DNA from: Endomychus coccineus
Taxonomy: Eukaryota > Arthropoda > Insecta > Coleoptera > Endomychidae
Reading direction: 5' to 3'
Length of the DNA: 64,000 nucleotides
NCBI GenBank assembly: GCA_958510875.1
Contig: CAUEHT010000002.1
Span: forward strand, 1,736,001-1,800,000
Positions 44,343 through 56,506 of the stretch are shown here, piece after piece. The translations under genes were made by a program, and so were the position numbers. Each line of letters opens with the position of its first letter. Position 1 is the first letter of the stretch. The notes under the pieces were generated by a model, which worked only from the letters and a program-made list of their open reading frames with translations, made no database searches and was not told the origin of the DNA.

Positions 44343-45002
44343 CTAGTGTAGAATTAATTTTTTGGGTATATTCACAGGATTTGGAGATATACGTTTAACA
44401 GAGCCCTGCTTTGTTGTTGTGGATGATGAGGGTCTCTTCTAAGAAGGTTCCACAGATGTCATCCGTCGTTCTAACGCCTCCACTCTACTAGTAATGTCAT
44501 TTAGACGCATGTTCACACTGTTAAATGTGTTATTGATCTCTTTCAATTCATTTCTGTTTTCCCTCACACTATCACTGATTGTTTTATACTCTGATTTTAT
44601 ATAGATCCCCATTCCATTATATTTATTCTGAATGTCCATCAGATGTTTATCAATGTTGAGAATAACCTTCTCATTCGTTAATTTATGTTCATCCAGATCC
44701 TTGTTGATATGTTTGATTGAATTATCAACCCTAACATTGAAGGTATCTTTAAGACTGGTTTCCGTTTTCAGATTCAGTTTGTGTGTTAATTTATCAACAT
44801 ATACTTTATTTGCAACATCTCCATCATCATTCGGTGATTCTACGTTGCACAATCTACGATTTTCCATATCATAACTTCCATCGCTCGTTAGGAATAATCC
44901 TTGTCCGTGAACTTGTTTGAAATTATTATTAAATACATTTGTATCATATATCCACATGGAAGAGGAGGCTCTGCCAAACTTATCCATTGAAACCATCTTC
45001 AT
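44343..45002 (-). pseudogene. Fibre/spike-like protein with late nonsense codon (copy D)
   Basis: Open for 187 residues from MKMVSMDKFG through the coiled coil. A TAG at 44439-44441 removes the basic tail. The truncated protein might still trimerise. Confidence 0.7.
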
Positions 45003-46028
45003 AACTGTGATGAATTTGTCTTACACCTGGTTTTTGTTCAATTACCCCTGCCTCTATCAATTCTTCTATTATAGAGATTATCTCGTTGTGATGATTATGG
45101 TTACATGCATGCGAGGATGCAACAAGAAGTCTCAGTCTATCCACAATTTCGTTAACGTCATCCCAATAAACATATTCGATAGGTTTCTCGTTATATTCAA
45201 GCATACACTTCCAGTGTATGTTTTGGCTCTGGGTTTTTTCATGGAATTAATCAAAGGTTTCAGTACATTTTTGTATTTTACAATGTTTCTTATTCGATCA
45301 GCTGGATCGTTATTACGTCTATGGGCACTAGTCATTTCCATCATTTGACTGTAATTTTTCCCATCTTCCACAGTGTAAGTATCAGGTAGAACATCTCTGT
45401 AAAATATCAAATTATACAGTCCTGTGGTACCCTTGAACGGAGTACCCTTGATAATTATATTACTCTCACTATCAATTTCTATAGGTTGATTACCCATGAA
45501 CCATTTGTCTGAAGTTGAATTATATTGCAATCCCATTCTATCATCATATTTCTTGACATCATCATCCAATAGGAATCCTTCCAAGTAATAACGTGCTAAT
45601 GTGGGGTATTGTTGCAGAAACTCCTCTGTAGCCTCTGCATTATCTTTCTTATGTTTTCTGAATTCTTCACGAATCTGATCGATAGTAGGTTCGAGGGTAA
45701 ACACATTCTCCTCAGTATTTTGGGGGTTATATACGAACTCTTCCCCTTCAGTTACAATATTTGGAATTGGTATGTTCTCCATTTGTGTTGCTGTAGAAAC
45801 AATACTTTAAGGTTTAACCAACGAATTTTGTTTGATTATTTCAGCATTTTTCGCAATTTCCTCCAGAGGTTTAGATACATTCCTGAACATATTATCTAGA
45901 ATCTCATCATTTTCAACTTTACCCAATTTCACAGCCATATATTTTTTCCTCACAACGTTTGCTAACTCCGAATTTTTTTTCTTCAATTGTTGTTTTTCTT
46001 TAAGCATGTTTTTCACACCCACGTCCAT
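44980..46028 (-). pseudogene. DUF8207-like protein, broken (copy D)
   Basis: A TAA near 45809 interrupts the N-terminal part (45807-46028 and 45132-45782) and a deletion near 45207 shifts the frame before the C-terminal part (44980-45204). Confidence 0.75.
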
Positions 46029-46070
46029 GCTGAGCGGGTTTTCTATTTCAAATGAAAGTATATATACATG

Positions 46071-46796
46071 TTAGATGTATATATAACTATCAAAACCTTT
46101 GCGATAACGTCCTTTGTTCATATCACAGTCTTTGTTTATCATGAGGAATCCATATTTATCTTTCCAACATACGCTAAATATCTCTTTGAATTTTTCGAGT
46201 GACATGTCAGTACTTACGTGATCGGTGAATATGTGTTTCAAATTGAGCTCATCCTGTTTGAAAATAATCAAGCAATTGGCATTGTCGCGCAATCCATGTT
46301 TTGGACATTTAGCAAAAGACTGGCAAAGATAGAAACTATCAATTGAGTTGTGTCTCCCTCTTGAAAAATAAGCACGAATTTTCCCCTGTTCCTCAAACAT
46401 CACGTCATCGAATATTATGATTGAATTAGGCCTCGCTCCTGTGGGGTCTATGACCTCATCACTTTCGGTACAAGGAAAATATCCAAGCCCCTCAATTTTC
46501 TTCAATGTCTCCTTTAGTAACTGGTATTTTGGTTGGTGTAAAGACTTTGAATATATGTACACGTTTTCAAATTTCAGACCGTTTGCATCTAACAATAGAG
46601 ATAACATCACATTTGTTTTCCCACAATTACTTGGACCACAGATTATTGTTCGTAGAGTATTAGGCAGCAAAGAGCTGTGACGTTGTGGTTGTTCAACATT
46701 CTCATTGCTTGACCCTAAGTTCATAATACTCAACGAGTCTTTTTGCTTAACAATCTTCATCATGCCTGAAGGCGAATCGAAATCATACTGGAACAT
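46071..46796 (-). CDS. Genome-packaging ATPase, A32/FtsK-HerA type (intact, copy D)
   Basis: 241 residues, nearly identical to copy A; Walker A GPSNCGKT, Walker B IIIFDDVM. A TATA-like element lies 17-29 bases upstream and a CACGTG array from 46925. Confidence 0.8.
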   Translation of the reverse strand: MFQYDFDSPSGMMKIVKQKDSLSIMNLGSSNENVEQPQRHSSLLPNTLRTIICGPSNCGKTNVMLSLLLDANGLKFENVYIYSKSLHQPKYQLLKETLKKIEGLGYFPCTESDEVIDPTGARPNSIIIFDDVMFEEQGKIRAYFSRGRHNSIDSFYLCQSFAKCPKHGLRDNANCLIIFKQDELNLKHIFTDHVSTDMSLEKFKEIFSVCWKDKYGFLMINKDCDMNKGRYRKGFDSYIYI

Positions 46797-46812
46797 ATGT
46801 TAATAAGCATTT

Positions 46813-46825
46813 GTTTATATACTAG
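46813..46825 (-). promoter_or_regulatory. TATA-like promoter of the ATPase gene (copy D)
   Basis: Minus-strand ctagtatataaac, identical to copies A and B. Confidence 0.5.
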
Positions 46826-46924
46826 ATGATGATGTTATATTGTGTATGTCTGTGTCTGATCACTTGGTTAGGTGCTTCTACGCTTCTGTCAAAATCAGGT
46901 ATCAAATACATGTTAAATAGGTGT

Positions 46925-47150
46925 GAATGCTGGAACACGTGTCTGAATGTTGAAACACGTGTCTGAATGTTGAAACACGTGTCTGAATGTTGAAACACGT
47001 GTCTGAAACACGTGTCTGAATGCTGAAACACGTGTCTGAATGTTGAAACACGTGTCTAAAACACGTGTCTGAATGCTGAAACACGTGTCTGAATGTTGAA
47101 ACACGTGTCTGAATGTTGAAACACTTGTCTGAATGTTAAAGCATGTGATG
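46925..47150. repeat. 20-bp tandem array with CACGTG E-box (copy D)
   Basis: About ten units of gaatgttgaaacacgtgtct, with some 12-bp units. Same orientation and position as the array of copy A. Confidence 0.9.
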
Positions 47151-47219
47151 AATCATGCGAAAAAACATGTGCATGGATGTAATACAATCATTATGATTAT
47201 TCACATTTTATTCCTCATT

Positions 47220-49033
47220 AGCCCATCATAGTTCGTGAACGATGATGACGTCATCATCGTTCGTAAACTATGATAGCCGGGGTTGAATCAGTTACTGTCA
47301 TTGGCTTGAAGCAGTGACGTCATCATCGTTCGTAAACTATGGTCGCCGGGTTGAACCAGTTACTGTCATCGGTTCGAAGCAGTGACGTCATCATCGTTCG
47401 TAAACTATGGTCGCCGGATTGAAACAATGAATGCCTCCCGTGACGTCATCACCGTTGGTAAACTATGATCGTAGGATCTTCAATTCAATAAAATTGACAT
47501 TCTGCATATCAAGTCTTTTCATTTGATACCTATAAAGCTATGGTTGACATTCATAGATCCGTCTTGACAGTTCGCGTGACAGATGCTTCATGGATTCACC
47601 ACGTCACACCCTCCAAGACGCGACATGACACCTCGATGAAGACCTCACGTGACAGACATCATGACAACTCTTTCCACCACCATGATGCTCTATGGTTTTG
47701 AGTTGGGTTAGCTCTGTAACCTTCAGCTCTATGGTACGTGATAGCCACCATGACACCTTGTGACAGACACTCCGTCGAAGTGACAGACACCATATCTCAC
47801 CGCGTGACAGATCATGTGATTTCAAAACCGTACGAGTCGCATGAGCCGGACGAGTCGAACTGGTGGCGACACCTCCACGAAGCAGTCTCTGTCACGTGGT
47901 GATGACACCTACACGGAACAGCTTGTACCTTCGGTCCGCCATGACATCTGTCACGTGATACCTACACGAAGCAGCCTGTACCTTTAGCTCACCATGACAG
48001 CTGTCACGTGGTGGTGACACCTACACGAAGCAACCTGTACCTTTGGTTCGCCATGACAGCTGTCATGTGGTGGTGACATCTCCATGAAGCAGCCTGTACC
48101 TTTAGCTCACAATGACAGCTGTCACGTGGTGGTGACACCTACACGAAGCAACCTGTACCTTTGGTGCGCCATGACAGCTGTCATGTGGTGGCGACATCTC
48201 CATGAAGCAGCCTGTACCGAAGGGTCGCCATGACAGCTGTCACGTGGTGGTGACATCTTCACGAAGCAATCTGTACCTTAGGTCCGCCATGACAGTTGTC
48301 ACTTGGTGGCGTCATCTCCACGAAGCATTCTGTACCTTCGATGACAGCTGTCACGTGGTGGTCACATCTTCACGAAGCAATCTGTACCTTAGGTCCGCCA
48401 TGACAGCTGTCACTTGGTGGCGCCATCTCCACGAAGCATTCTGTACCTTCGATGACAGCTGTCACGTGGTGGTGACATCTCCATGAAGCAGCCTGTACCT
48501 TTGGACCAAAGGTACAGATTGCTTCCTAGAGGTGGCGGAGCCCCCTCCACGAAGCAGTCTGTACCTTGGGTCCGCCATGACAGCTGTACCTTATGGTCGC
48601 CATGACAGCTGGACCTTAGGGTCGCCATGACAGCTGTACCTTAGGTCAGCCATGACAGTTGGACCTTATGGTCGCCATGACAGCTGGTCCTTATGGTCGC
48701 CATGACAGCTGAACCTTATGATCGCCATGACATCTGGTCCTTATGGTCGCCATGACAGCTGGACCTTATGGCCGCCATGACAGCTGGACCTTATGGTCGT
48801 CATGACAGCTGTACCTTATGATCGCCATGACAGCTGTACCTTAGGTTAGTCATGACAGCTGGTCCTTATGGTCACCATGACAGCTGTACCTTATGGCCGC
48901 CATGACAGCTGGTCCTTATGGTCACCATGACAGTTGGACCTTATGGTCGCCATGACAGCTGTCACTTGGTGGTGCCACCTATACGAAACAGTCTGTACCT
49001 CAGGTCTGCTTAATGCTCTATGGTTTTGACTTG
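47220..49033. repeat. Right terminal inverted repeat of copy D
   Basis: Inverted match to 36200-37690: palindromic CRE units (47225-47470), tcaccgcgtgacagatcat, about 48-bp units with TGACAGCTGTCACGTGG (47880-48560), then 25-bp units (ccttatggtcgccatgac) to 48960, ending at the mitochondrial junction. Confidence 0.85.
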
Positions 49034-49035
49034 TT

Positions 49036-49362
49036 ATATTAGGTATTTTTTTAGGGTATGAATTAGCTAAATTTAAATTATCTTATAATTTAAGTTTTAT
49101 AGGAAGAAAATTTCATTTTATTTTTTTAATATGAAATTTACCTTTTATTTCTACTTTAGGAATTAATTATTATCCTATAGATTTAGGTAAAAATTATATT
49201 AAAATATTGGATCAAGGATGATTAGAATATTTTGGAAGTCAAAATTTATTTAATTTTTTTATTTACTTTTCTAAAAAATTAAGATTTTATTTTTTAAAAA
49301 ATTTTGAATATATGCTTATTCTTTTATTTTTTTGGTTATTAATTATTTTTATTTTTTTTTAA
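49036..49362 (+). pseudogene. ND5: ND5 3' fragment (numt)
   Basis: The last about 108 codons of NADH dehydrogenase subunit 5 under the invertebrate mitochondrial code (NYYPMDLGKNYIK, DQGWLEYFGSQ). Begins exactly at the copy D end; the 5' four-fifths are absent. The remaining frame is open to its normal TAA. Confidence 0.85.
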
Positions 49363-49426
49363 CTCAAATAGCTTATATAAGAGTATGATATTGAAGATAT
49401 TAAGGAAATAAATTTATTTTTAAGTA
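49362..49426 (+). tRNA. trnF: mt tRNA-Phe (GAA), numt copy
   Basis: ACTCAAA/TTTAAGT acceptor with one mismatch, anticodon loop TTGAAGA. Follows ND5 as in other insects. Confidence 0.75.
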
Positions 49427-49487
49427 ATTTATAAGAAAAAATCTATTTTTATAATGAAAATATAATGTTTTAATAAACTATATAAAT
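49427..49487 (-). tRNA. trnE: mt tRNA-Glu (TTC), numt copy
   Basis: ATTTATA/TATAAAT acceptor, anticodon loop TTTTCAT. Confidence 0.75.
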
Positions 49488-49488
49488 A

Positions 49489-49546
49489 GAAATAAAAACG
49501 TTTAACGCTTTAAATTAAGTTAGAAGCTTATTTTATGTTATTTCTT
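49489..49546 (-). tRNA. trnS1: mt tRNA-Ser1 (AGN; TCT), numt copy
   Basis: AGAAATA...TATTTCT acceptor, no regular D-arm, anticodon loop CTTCTAA giving TCT. The UCU anticodon for Ser(AGN) is common in beetles. Confidence 0.65.
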
Positions 49547-49610
49547 TAATTGGAAATTAATTTCAATTTAATCATTAACAGAGATTTACCTCTATTTTGG
49601 TGGCCAATTT
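49547..49610 (-). tRNA. trnN: mt tRNA-Asn (GTT), numt copy
   Basis: AAATTGG/CCAATTA acceptor, anticodon loop CTGTTAA. The Penelope-like insertion begins immediately beyond its 5' end. Confidence 0.7.
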
Positions 49611-50160
49611 GGCAAAGAAACTTTAAACTTATATTTATATATATATATTTGTATGTTTTCTTGGTATATTGGTTCGTATATATACTGATAATGAAATAAA
49701 AACTCTGTTTTGACGTTTCGACAACGTTTATTGCCTTTATCAAAAATTGTTAATTGAATTAGTGTTTCCATGTAATTTAGAAAAGAATAGATGATTTTGA
49801 TTAATGAAATGCGTCTGCAGCCGACTTGTGTTTTAAGATCCAATTAAAACTGCAGAAAACATTGGATCGGTTGTGAGTGAAAGAGTAATGTATGGCTAAC
49901 TACAATTTGAAATAGATTGAATTTGATTAAATACAAGACATTCCAATATTGTACAATTATAAATATCTATGAATTATTGAATGAATTAGTTACTCTATGA
50001 TAAGTATTTCTATCATAACTATTCAAGTTTAAGATAATTCTATGGAATTTAACCTCAAAATTGTTACTCTATAGTGTCATAGTTAAATAATACTTCATCT
50101 TTTTTAGGTTGAATTTTAAATAGACAATGGAAAGTGGTACTTCAAATTAATAACATTTTG

Positions 50161-50430
50161 TTAAGTTTGAATTAGATTATTGTACAGTTTCGAAAGATTG
50201 GAATCTATTTTGTCATTTACACAATTGTTCTTTTTAATTTGAATAGATTCTAATATCAAACGTTTGTTGTCGTTTGTTTCAATATTTAAAATTTTTGTAT
50301 TGTTGTAGTCGAAAGTATGGTTAGTGTCTTTCACATGTTTATTGAGCGCAGTTGATGAATTTTTGGTATATTTGTGGCCATTTAATCTTTTTTCGAGGTA
50401 TTGTGAAGATTGGCCAATACCTCGAAAAAA
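50161..50430 (-). pseudogene. Penelope-like GIY-YIG endonuclease fragment (left copy)
   Basis: IGQSSQYLEKRLNGHKY, ALNKHVKDTNHTFDYNNTKIL and NKRLILESIQI match the C-terminal GIY-YIG endonuclease of Penelope-like retroelements; truncated right at the YIG motif. The upstream residues of the longer ORF read into the other arm and are artefacts. Confidence 0.7.
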
Positions 50431-50657
50431 GATTAAATGGCCACAAATATACCAAAAATTCATCAACTGCGCTCAATAAACATGTGAAAGACACTAACCA
50501 TACTTTCGACTACAACAATACAAAAATTTTAAATATTGAAACAAACGACAACAAACGTTTGATATTAGAATCTATTCAAATTAAAAAGAACAATTGTGTA
50601 AATGACAAAATAGATTCCAATCTTTCGAAACTGTACAATAATCTAATTCAAACTTAA
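50400..50657 (+). pseudogene. Penelope-like GIY-YIG endonuclease fragment (right copy)
   Basis: Same domain as the left copy, on the other strand, truncated slightly further in (starts about QYLEKRL). Sequence almost identical, so the inversion is recent or maintained by gene conversion. Confidence 0.7.
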
Positions 50658-51201
50658 CAAAATGTTATTAATTTGAAGTACCACTTTCCATTGTCTATTT
50701 AAAATTCAACCTAAAAAAGATGAAGTATTATTTAACTATGACACTATAGAGTAACAATTTTGAGGTTAAATTCCATAGAATTATCTTAAACTTGAATAGT
50801 TATGATAGAAATACTTATCATAGAGTAACTAATTCATTCAATAATTCATAGATATTTATAATTGTACAATATTGGAATGTCTTGTATTTAATCAAATTCA
50901 ATCTATTTCAAATTGTAGTTAGCCATACATTACTCTTTCACTCACAACCGATCCAATGTTTTCTGCAGTTTTAATTGGATCTTAAAACACAAGTCGGCTG
51001 CAGACGCATTTCATTAATCAAAATCATCTATTCTTTTCTAAATTACATGGAAACACTAATTCAATTAACAATTTTTGATAAAGGCAATAAACGTTGTCGA
51101 AACGTCAAAACAGAGTTTTTATTTCATTATCAGTATATATACGAACCAATATACCAAGAAAACATACAAATATTACAAATGGTTCAAGAATATCAACAAA
51201 A

Positions 51202-51617
<416 letters not shown>

Positions 51618-51648
51618 AGTTAATAAAACGGCAAAGAAAATATAAATG

Positions 51649-51683
<35 letters not shown>

Positions 51684-51688
<5 letters not shown>

Positions 51689-51746
51689 GGATTAATAAAA
51701 ATCAAAATTTTAGGTCGAAACTAAATGCAAATTTTGCTTCTTATTC
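51684..51746 (-). tRNA. trnR: mt tRNA-Arg (TCG), numt copy
   Basis: AATAAG/CTTATT acceptor, anticodon loop TTTCGAC. Confidence 0.7.
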
Positions 51747-51810
51747 AAGATAGATTGAATTTCAATAATTTTTAAGTGGAAATTAAATGTTATAATTAAC
51801 TATTATCCTA
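51747..51810 (-). tRNA. trnA: mt tRNA-Ala, numt copy with changed anticodon (TCC)
   Basis: Position and sequence (AGGATAATAGTTAA...) fit tRNA-Ala between ND3 and tRNA-Arg, but the anticodon loop reads TTTCCAC, so TGC has become TCC. Consistent with decay. Confidence 0.6.
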
Positions 51811-52161
51811 AATTCAATTTGAAGCACCTTGTTTTCATTCATGAAAAACTCCATGAATTAAGATTATTAAAAAAATTATAGTAACTAGTAAAAAATTTAA
51901 TAAATTGGATAATTTTAATGAAAAAATTAAAGGTAGAATTAAAGTAATTTCTACATCGAAAATTAGAAAAATTATTGCAATTAAAAAAAAATGTAAAGAA
52001 AAAGGAAGACGAGCTGAGTTTTTAGGGTCAAAACCACATTCAAAAGGTGAATTTTTTTCTCGATCAAAAAATGATTTTTTTGAAATAAAATTACATAATA
52101 TTATTAAAATATTACTATTTGAAAAAAATAAAATTATTGTAAAAGTTAATGTAAATATTAT
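51808..52161 (-). pseudogene. ND3: ND3 (numt, frame open)
   Basis: 117 residues in mitochondrial code, start ATA-ATA, with [27 protein letters not shown] and EWKQGASNWI. The frame is still open, but it lies in nuclear DNA and needs the mitochondrial code, so it is not expressed. Confidence 0.85.
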
Positions 52162-52221
52162 TTATACTTTAAAAAAGGTCTTTTGATTGGAAATCAATTA
52201 TAATATTTATACTATATAAAT
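52160..52221 (-). tRNA. trnG: mt tRNA-Gly (TCC), numt copy
   Basis: ATTTATA/TATAAAT acceptor, anticodon loop TTTCCAA. Between COX3 and ND3. Confidence 0.75.
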
Positions 52222-52776
52222 ATCTACCTCATCAGTAAATTGAAATATATAAAAATGATCATACTACATCTACAAAATGTCAGTTTCAAGCTGCAGCTTC
52301 AAATCCAAAATGATGAGTTATTGAAAAATGGTTAAATAAATTTCGAATTAAACAAGTTAATAGGAATAAAGTTCCAATAATTACATGAATTCCATGAAAT
52401 CCAGTAGCTATAAAAAAAGAAGATCCATAAATTGAATCGGCAATTGTGAAAGGTGATTCTACATATTCAAGACCTTGTAAAAGAGAAAAGTAAATACCTA
52501 AAATGACTGTAATTAATAAACTTTGATTAGTTTGTTTTATATTATTTTCTATTAATCTATGATGAGCCCAAGTAACTGTAAGACCTGAAGATAATAAAAT
52601 TAAAGTATTTAATAGAGGAATTTGAATAGGGTTAAAAGGATTAACTCCTTTTGGAGGTCAAATTATTCCTAATTCAATAGTTGGGGATAATCTATTATGA
52701 AAAAATCCTCAGAAGAAAGAAATAAAAAAAAAATGTCTGATATAATAAATAAAATTATTCCTCATCGTAAACCTAA
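52222..52776 (-). pseudogene. COX3: COX3 3' part (numt)
   Basis: About 185 codons from GLRWGMILFI through [13 protein letters not shown] and HFVDVVWSFLY. The 5' part is 5.1 kb away at 57920-58146, split by the retrotransposon. Confidence 0.85.
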
Positions 52777-52859
52777 TCAATCAATCAGAACGGGGGCGGA
52801 CGAGTCCGGAGCACTTAGACCGCTTGATTGGGTCCATTGTGCGCCCCTTGATACGAGAA

Positions 52860-55800
52860 TCAGTCCAGCAGGCCCAAGGCCGTGCCAAAAGCTAAGATTT
52901 TGCCTGGACTGATATCTCTTATTGCTTCAGGCAGCATATATGTACTGCCGAGGTGTTGTAGCCTGAGAGAAACCAGTGCTGGACATTCTGCTAGGATATG
53001 AGAGGCAGTTTCATCCGCCTCCCCACATCTACTACAAATTGAGTCTTCGACAATGCCCATTGTGTGTAGATGTTTATTCAGATGACAGTGTCCTGTGAGG
53101 AGTCCTGTCACCAGTTTTAGGCCTCTCCTGCTCATAGAGAATAGGGTTTTAGAGAGTTTAGGCGAGAATTCCCTGATGTGGAGCTTCGCCTGCCTCATGC
53201 CTGGGGAATCACGCCAGATCGAGAGCCACTGTCTGTCCAGCAGCTCCTTGAGGGCGTGGAGCCCGGTGGTCGATGAAATTCCGATCGTGGAGTCGGGGCC
53301 AGGGGCGCTCAAGGAGCCCCGTTTGGCCAATTCATCGGCCACTTCGTTTCCCTTCACACCAGAATGGGCAGGTACCCACACTAGCTGAAGTTTGTTTCTT
53401 CTGGCTAATTCAACCAGAGTTTCCCTGCACTCCAAGACAAGCCTAGAAGTCATTCTGTGGGCGCGAAGTGCGCCCAGGGCCGTTCGGCTGTCAGTGCAGA
53501 TGTAAATACGTTTACCTCGGTAGTTTAGTCTGAGGTTTTCCAGGGCACATGTCCGTATTGCACAGACCTCTGCCTGAAAAACGGTTGCGTGGCCACCTAG
53601 GGAAACTGAAATCTCCCTTCTGGGTGTGCGCGAGTAGACTCCGGCTCCGCTGAAACCGCCAGTCTTAGACCCGTCCGTGAACCACTCAAGTCCCCCTGGC
53701 GGAAGCGGCCCAGAGTCCTTGTTCTCCCAGTCCATCCTCTGAGTTATGAGAATGTCTGGTGTTTGAAACCTGACCGCCGGCGCTATCGCATCCTGCGTCT
53801 GTCGGAGGATCGGGCAGTTCTCGGCTGCCCAATCCCAGATTTTGCCATGACAACGAGGCGTAGACGCACCAACCCACTGGCCCAGACCAGCCAGCCGATA
53901 CGCCGTACCCGCAGCCACCGTTTTGAAATGGAGTTGTAGAGGAACGATACTCACCAGAACCTCCAGAGCCGTGGTGGGCGCGGTCCTCATAGCCCCCGTT
54001 ATCCCCACGCAGGCAAGTCGTTGAGCCTTGTCCAGCGCCAGACGGGACAAAGCCGTTTCTGTCGCCGGCCACCACACAACGGCTGCGTAGGTTATGATTG
54101 GGTGGATCATGGCCGTGTAGATCCAGTGCAGGACCTGTGGCCGTAGACCCCATGTATTCGCGAATGCTCTCCTGCATGCCCATAAGGAAGCAACGGCTTT
54201 CCTTACTCGGGTTTCCAGGTGCATTTTCCAGCTCAGTTTAGCATCGAGGATAACTCCAAGGTACTTCACTGAGCCTTTCATGTGCAGGGACCTTCCAAAC
54301 AGGCGAATGTCTGGTAGCGGTCCCAGTTTCCGTTTCCTCGTGAAAAGAACCGCTTCGGTCTTTTCAGGATTTACCCTGAGTCCCTCGGCCTGGCACCAGC
54401 GTGCAACGATGGCAAGTGCGGTATTTTGCAGCTCGCACAAGGTGGCCGTGTGTCTTCCGAGGGTCACAGCTGCCAAGTCGTCTGCGTAAGCTTGGGCGTA
54501 AAACTCAGCCTCATTCAGCTCGACCAACAGACTGTCCACCACCAGGCACCAAAGGAGCGGAGACAGTACTCCTCCCTGAGGGCACCCACGGGTGACGTAT
54601 GTACATGCGACGCTGCCATTATGGTGCGCCGTTATCAGTCTCTGCGAGAGCATGGACTTGATCCACCTAACCAAGGTTTGATCGATTCCATGTCTCTCCG
54701 CAGCATGACACATGGACTCGAAGGAGGTATTGTCCAACGCTCCTTCTATATCCAGGAAAACGCCAACGGCGCACTGTCCGAGGTCAATAGCTCCTTCGAT
54801 CTGGGTTACCAGGTGATGAAGGGCCGTCTCGGTTGATTTGCCAGCCTGATAGGCGTACTGTCGACGGTGAAGCGGAAAGTCCGTTAGGGCGCCGTCTTTT
54901 ATATACCTATCAATCAACCTCTCCAGCGCTTCCAAGAGAAAGGATGTGAGGCTAATAATGCGGAAAGATTTGGCCGATCTCCAAAGCCTTGGTATAAAGG
55001 CGGAGGCGATACAAAATCTTGATATCCGGAGCACCGGGAGGGTGATAAGCTCCAAGCCCTCTTGTAAGAGAGCCGGGAAGATTTCATCCTCACCCGGTGA
55101 TTTATAGGGCGCAAAGCTCGAAATGGCCGAGCGCACTCTTTCATAGCTCACCACATTCGAGGCCATCCTGTAGTCAGTCGCTCTCGCGTTGACACGGAAG
55201 TCCTCGGGTGGTGTGCCTATGAGGTTGTCATCAGACCCGGGGAAATGCACCGACATTAGATGTCGTAGCGTTTCGTCCGGGGATGACGTGTACTCCCCGT
55301 TCGGCAGAATCACTGATCCTGTGCCAATCGAGGAATCCTTGGAGAGGGCCTTGCATAACCTCGCTGCTGACGGCATCTTATTGTTGCCCTCACAGTAGGT
55401 ACGCCACGAATCTCATTGGAGCTCCTCAGAGCTTTCTTATAGTTCTTTTGGGCGACTTTAAAGGTCTCCCAGTCTGAACTACACGACGTCCTCTTCGCCA
55501 TGTTGAAGAGTTTTCTTACCCGTTTCCGATGTTCCTCCACTTGGGAAGTCCACCAGGGGGTGTTATTGCCGTCCCTCCTTCGTTTGAGGGGGCAGCATAC
55601 TTCATAAGCAGAGGTCAGCGGCATCAGCCTCTTCCCGACCTCCTTGAAATGCAGGAAGATGAGAGAGCCTACCGCTTAGTTCCTCTCTGAATAGGTCCCA
55701 GTTGGTGGCTCTCGGATTCCTGTAATACTTGTCTGGGTTGGAATCAGATTCCAACTCAAACAGAATGTGTCTATGGTCCGAAAGTGAGACTTCCGTTGAC

Positions 55801-56400
55801 ACATTCCATCTTCGGACCCAACCCTTGATTGCTCTAGAGCTAAGGGTTAAGTCAATTATTTCCTGTCTGCGTGTGGTGAAGTAGGTAGGCGTTGACCCTC
55901 TATTGAGGACCTCCAGCTGAGTACAAATGAGGAACTCAAGCAGCGCCGTCCCTCTCGAATTGACGTCCGAACTTCCCCACACCGTGTGGTGAGAATTGGC
56001 GTCGCATCCCAGAAGGAGTGGCACTCCCCGCCCCTCACAACGTCTAACTAATTCGACCACTTCCGCAGGTGGAGGGTTGCTGGAGCCGTAGGGAAAGTAT
56101 GCAGAGCAAACTAGCACCTCCGTTCGGACTCCTTCCACAAGGTGCCATATCCTAACCGCAACCAGATCCCTGTGACAGAATTCCGGCATCGGGAAGGCAT
56201 CGACATCCTTCGTGAAGATGCACGCTCTCGGCATCTCCTCGGAGGTGCCGTAATGTAGCTTGCCTCCTCTTTGGCGTAGGCCTTTTACACGGCCGTGATA
56301 AGCCCAGGGCTCTTGTATCAAGCATACGTTTATTTTGAGCTCAGAGAGCCTTTTCATCAACACTGCAGTCGAAGACACTTGCCGTGCTGAAGGTTAGCCT
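52860..56400 (-). pseudogene. ORF2: endonuclease-reverse transcriptase-RNase H, frameshifted
   Basis: An apurinic-type endonuclease (about 56400-55602: QEPWAYHGR, DANSHHTVWGSSD, SDHRHILFEL), a linker (55310-55624), then an 838-residue frame (52860-55376) with reverse transcriptase (GCPQGGVLSPLLW, AYADDLAAV), RNase H (WFTDGSKTGG, ICTDSRTALGAL, VWVPAHSGVKGNEVAD) and a C-terminal zinc motif (CSRCGEADETASHILAECP). Single-base shifts near 56380, 55610 and 55390 break it. It mediates target-primed reverse transcription in this family. Confidence 0.85.
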
Positions 56401-56506
56401 GCTAAAATTTTATTTTGCCTGCCATTTTGAAATAATCCCGGCTGGAGAGAAAAGCCCTCAGCCTGGGCTCGTACGTTAAGAAAGGCCGAGAGGTCTCGGC
56501 CTTTCC

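Larger units (their letters stand above)
36098..49033 (-). mobile_element. Polinton/adintovirus-like copy D (full gene order)
   Basis: Inverted repeats at 36098-37690 and 47220-49033 enclose the full gene set on the minus strand. ATPase, phospholipase, protease and penton are intact; the others are damaged. The right repeat ends at 49033 (gctctatggttttgacttg), where mitochondrial sequence begins; it lacks the outer about 100 bases of the left repeat, so that end is truncated. Confidence 0.75.
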
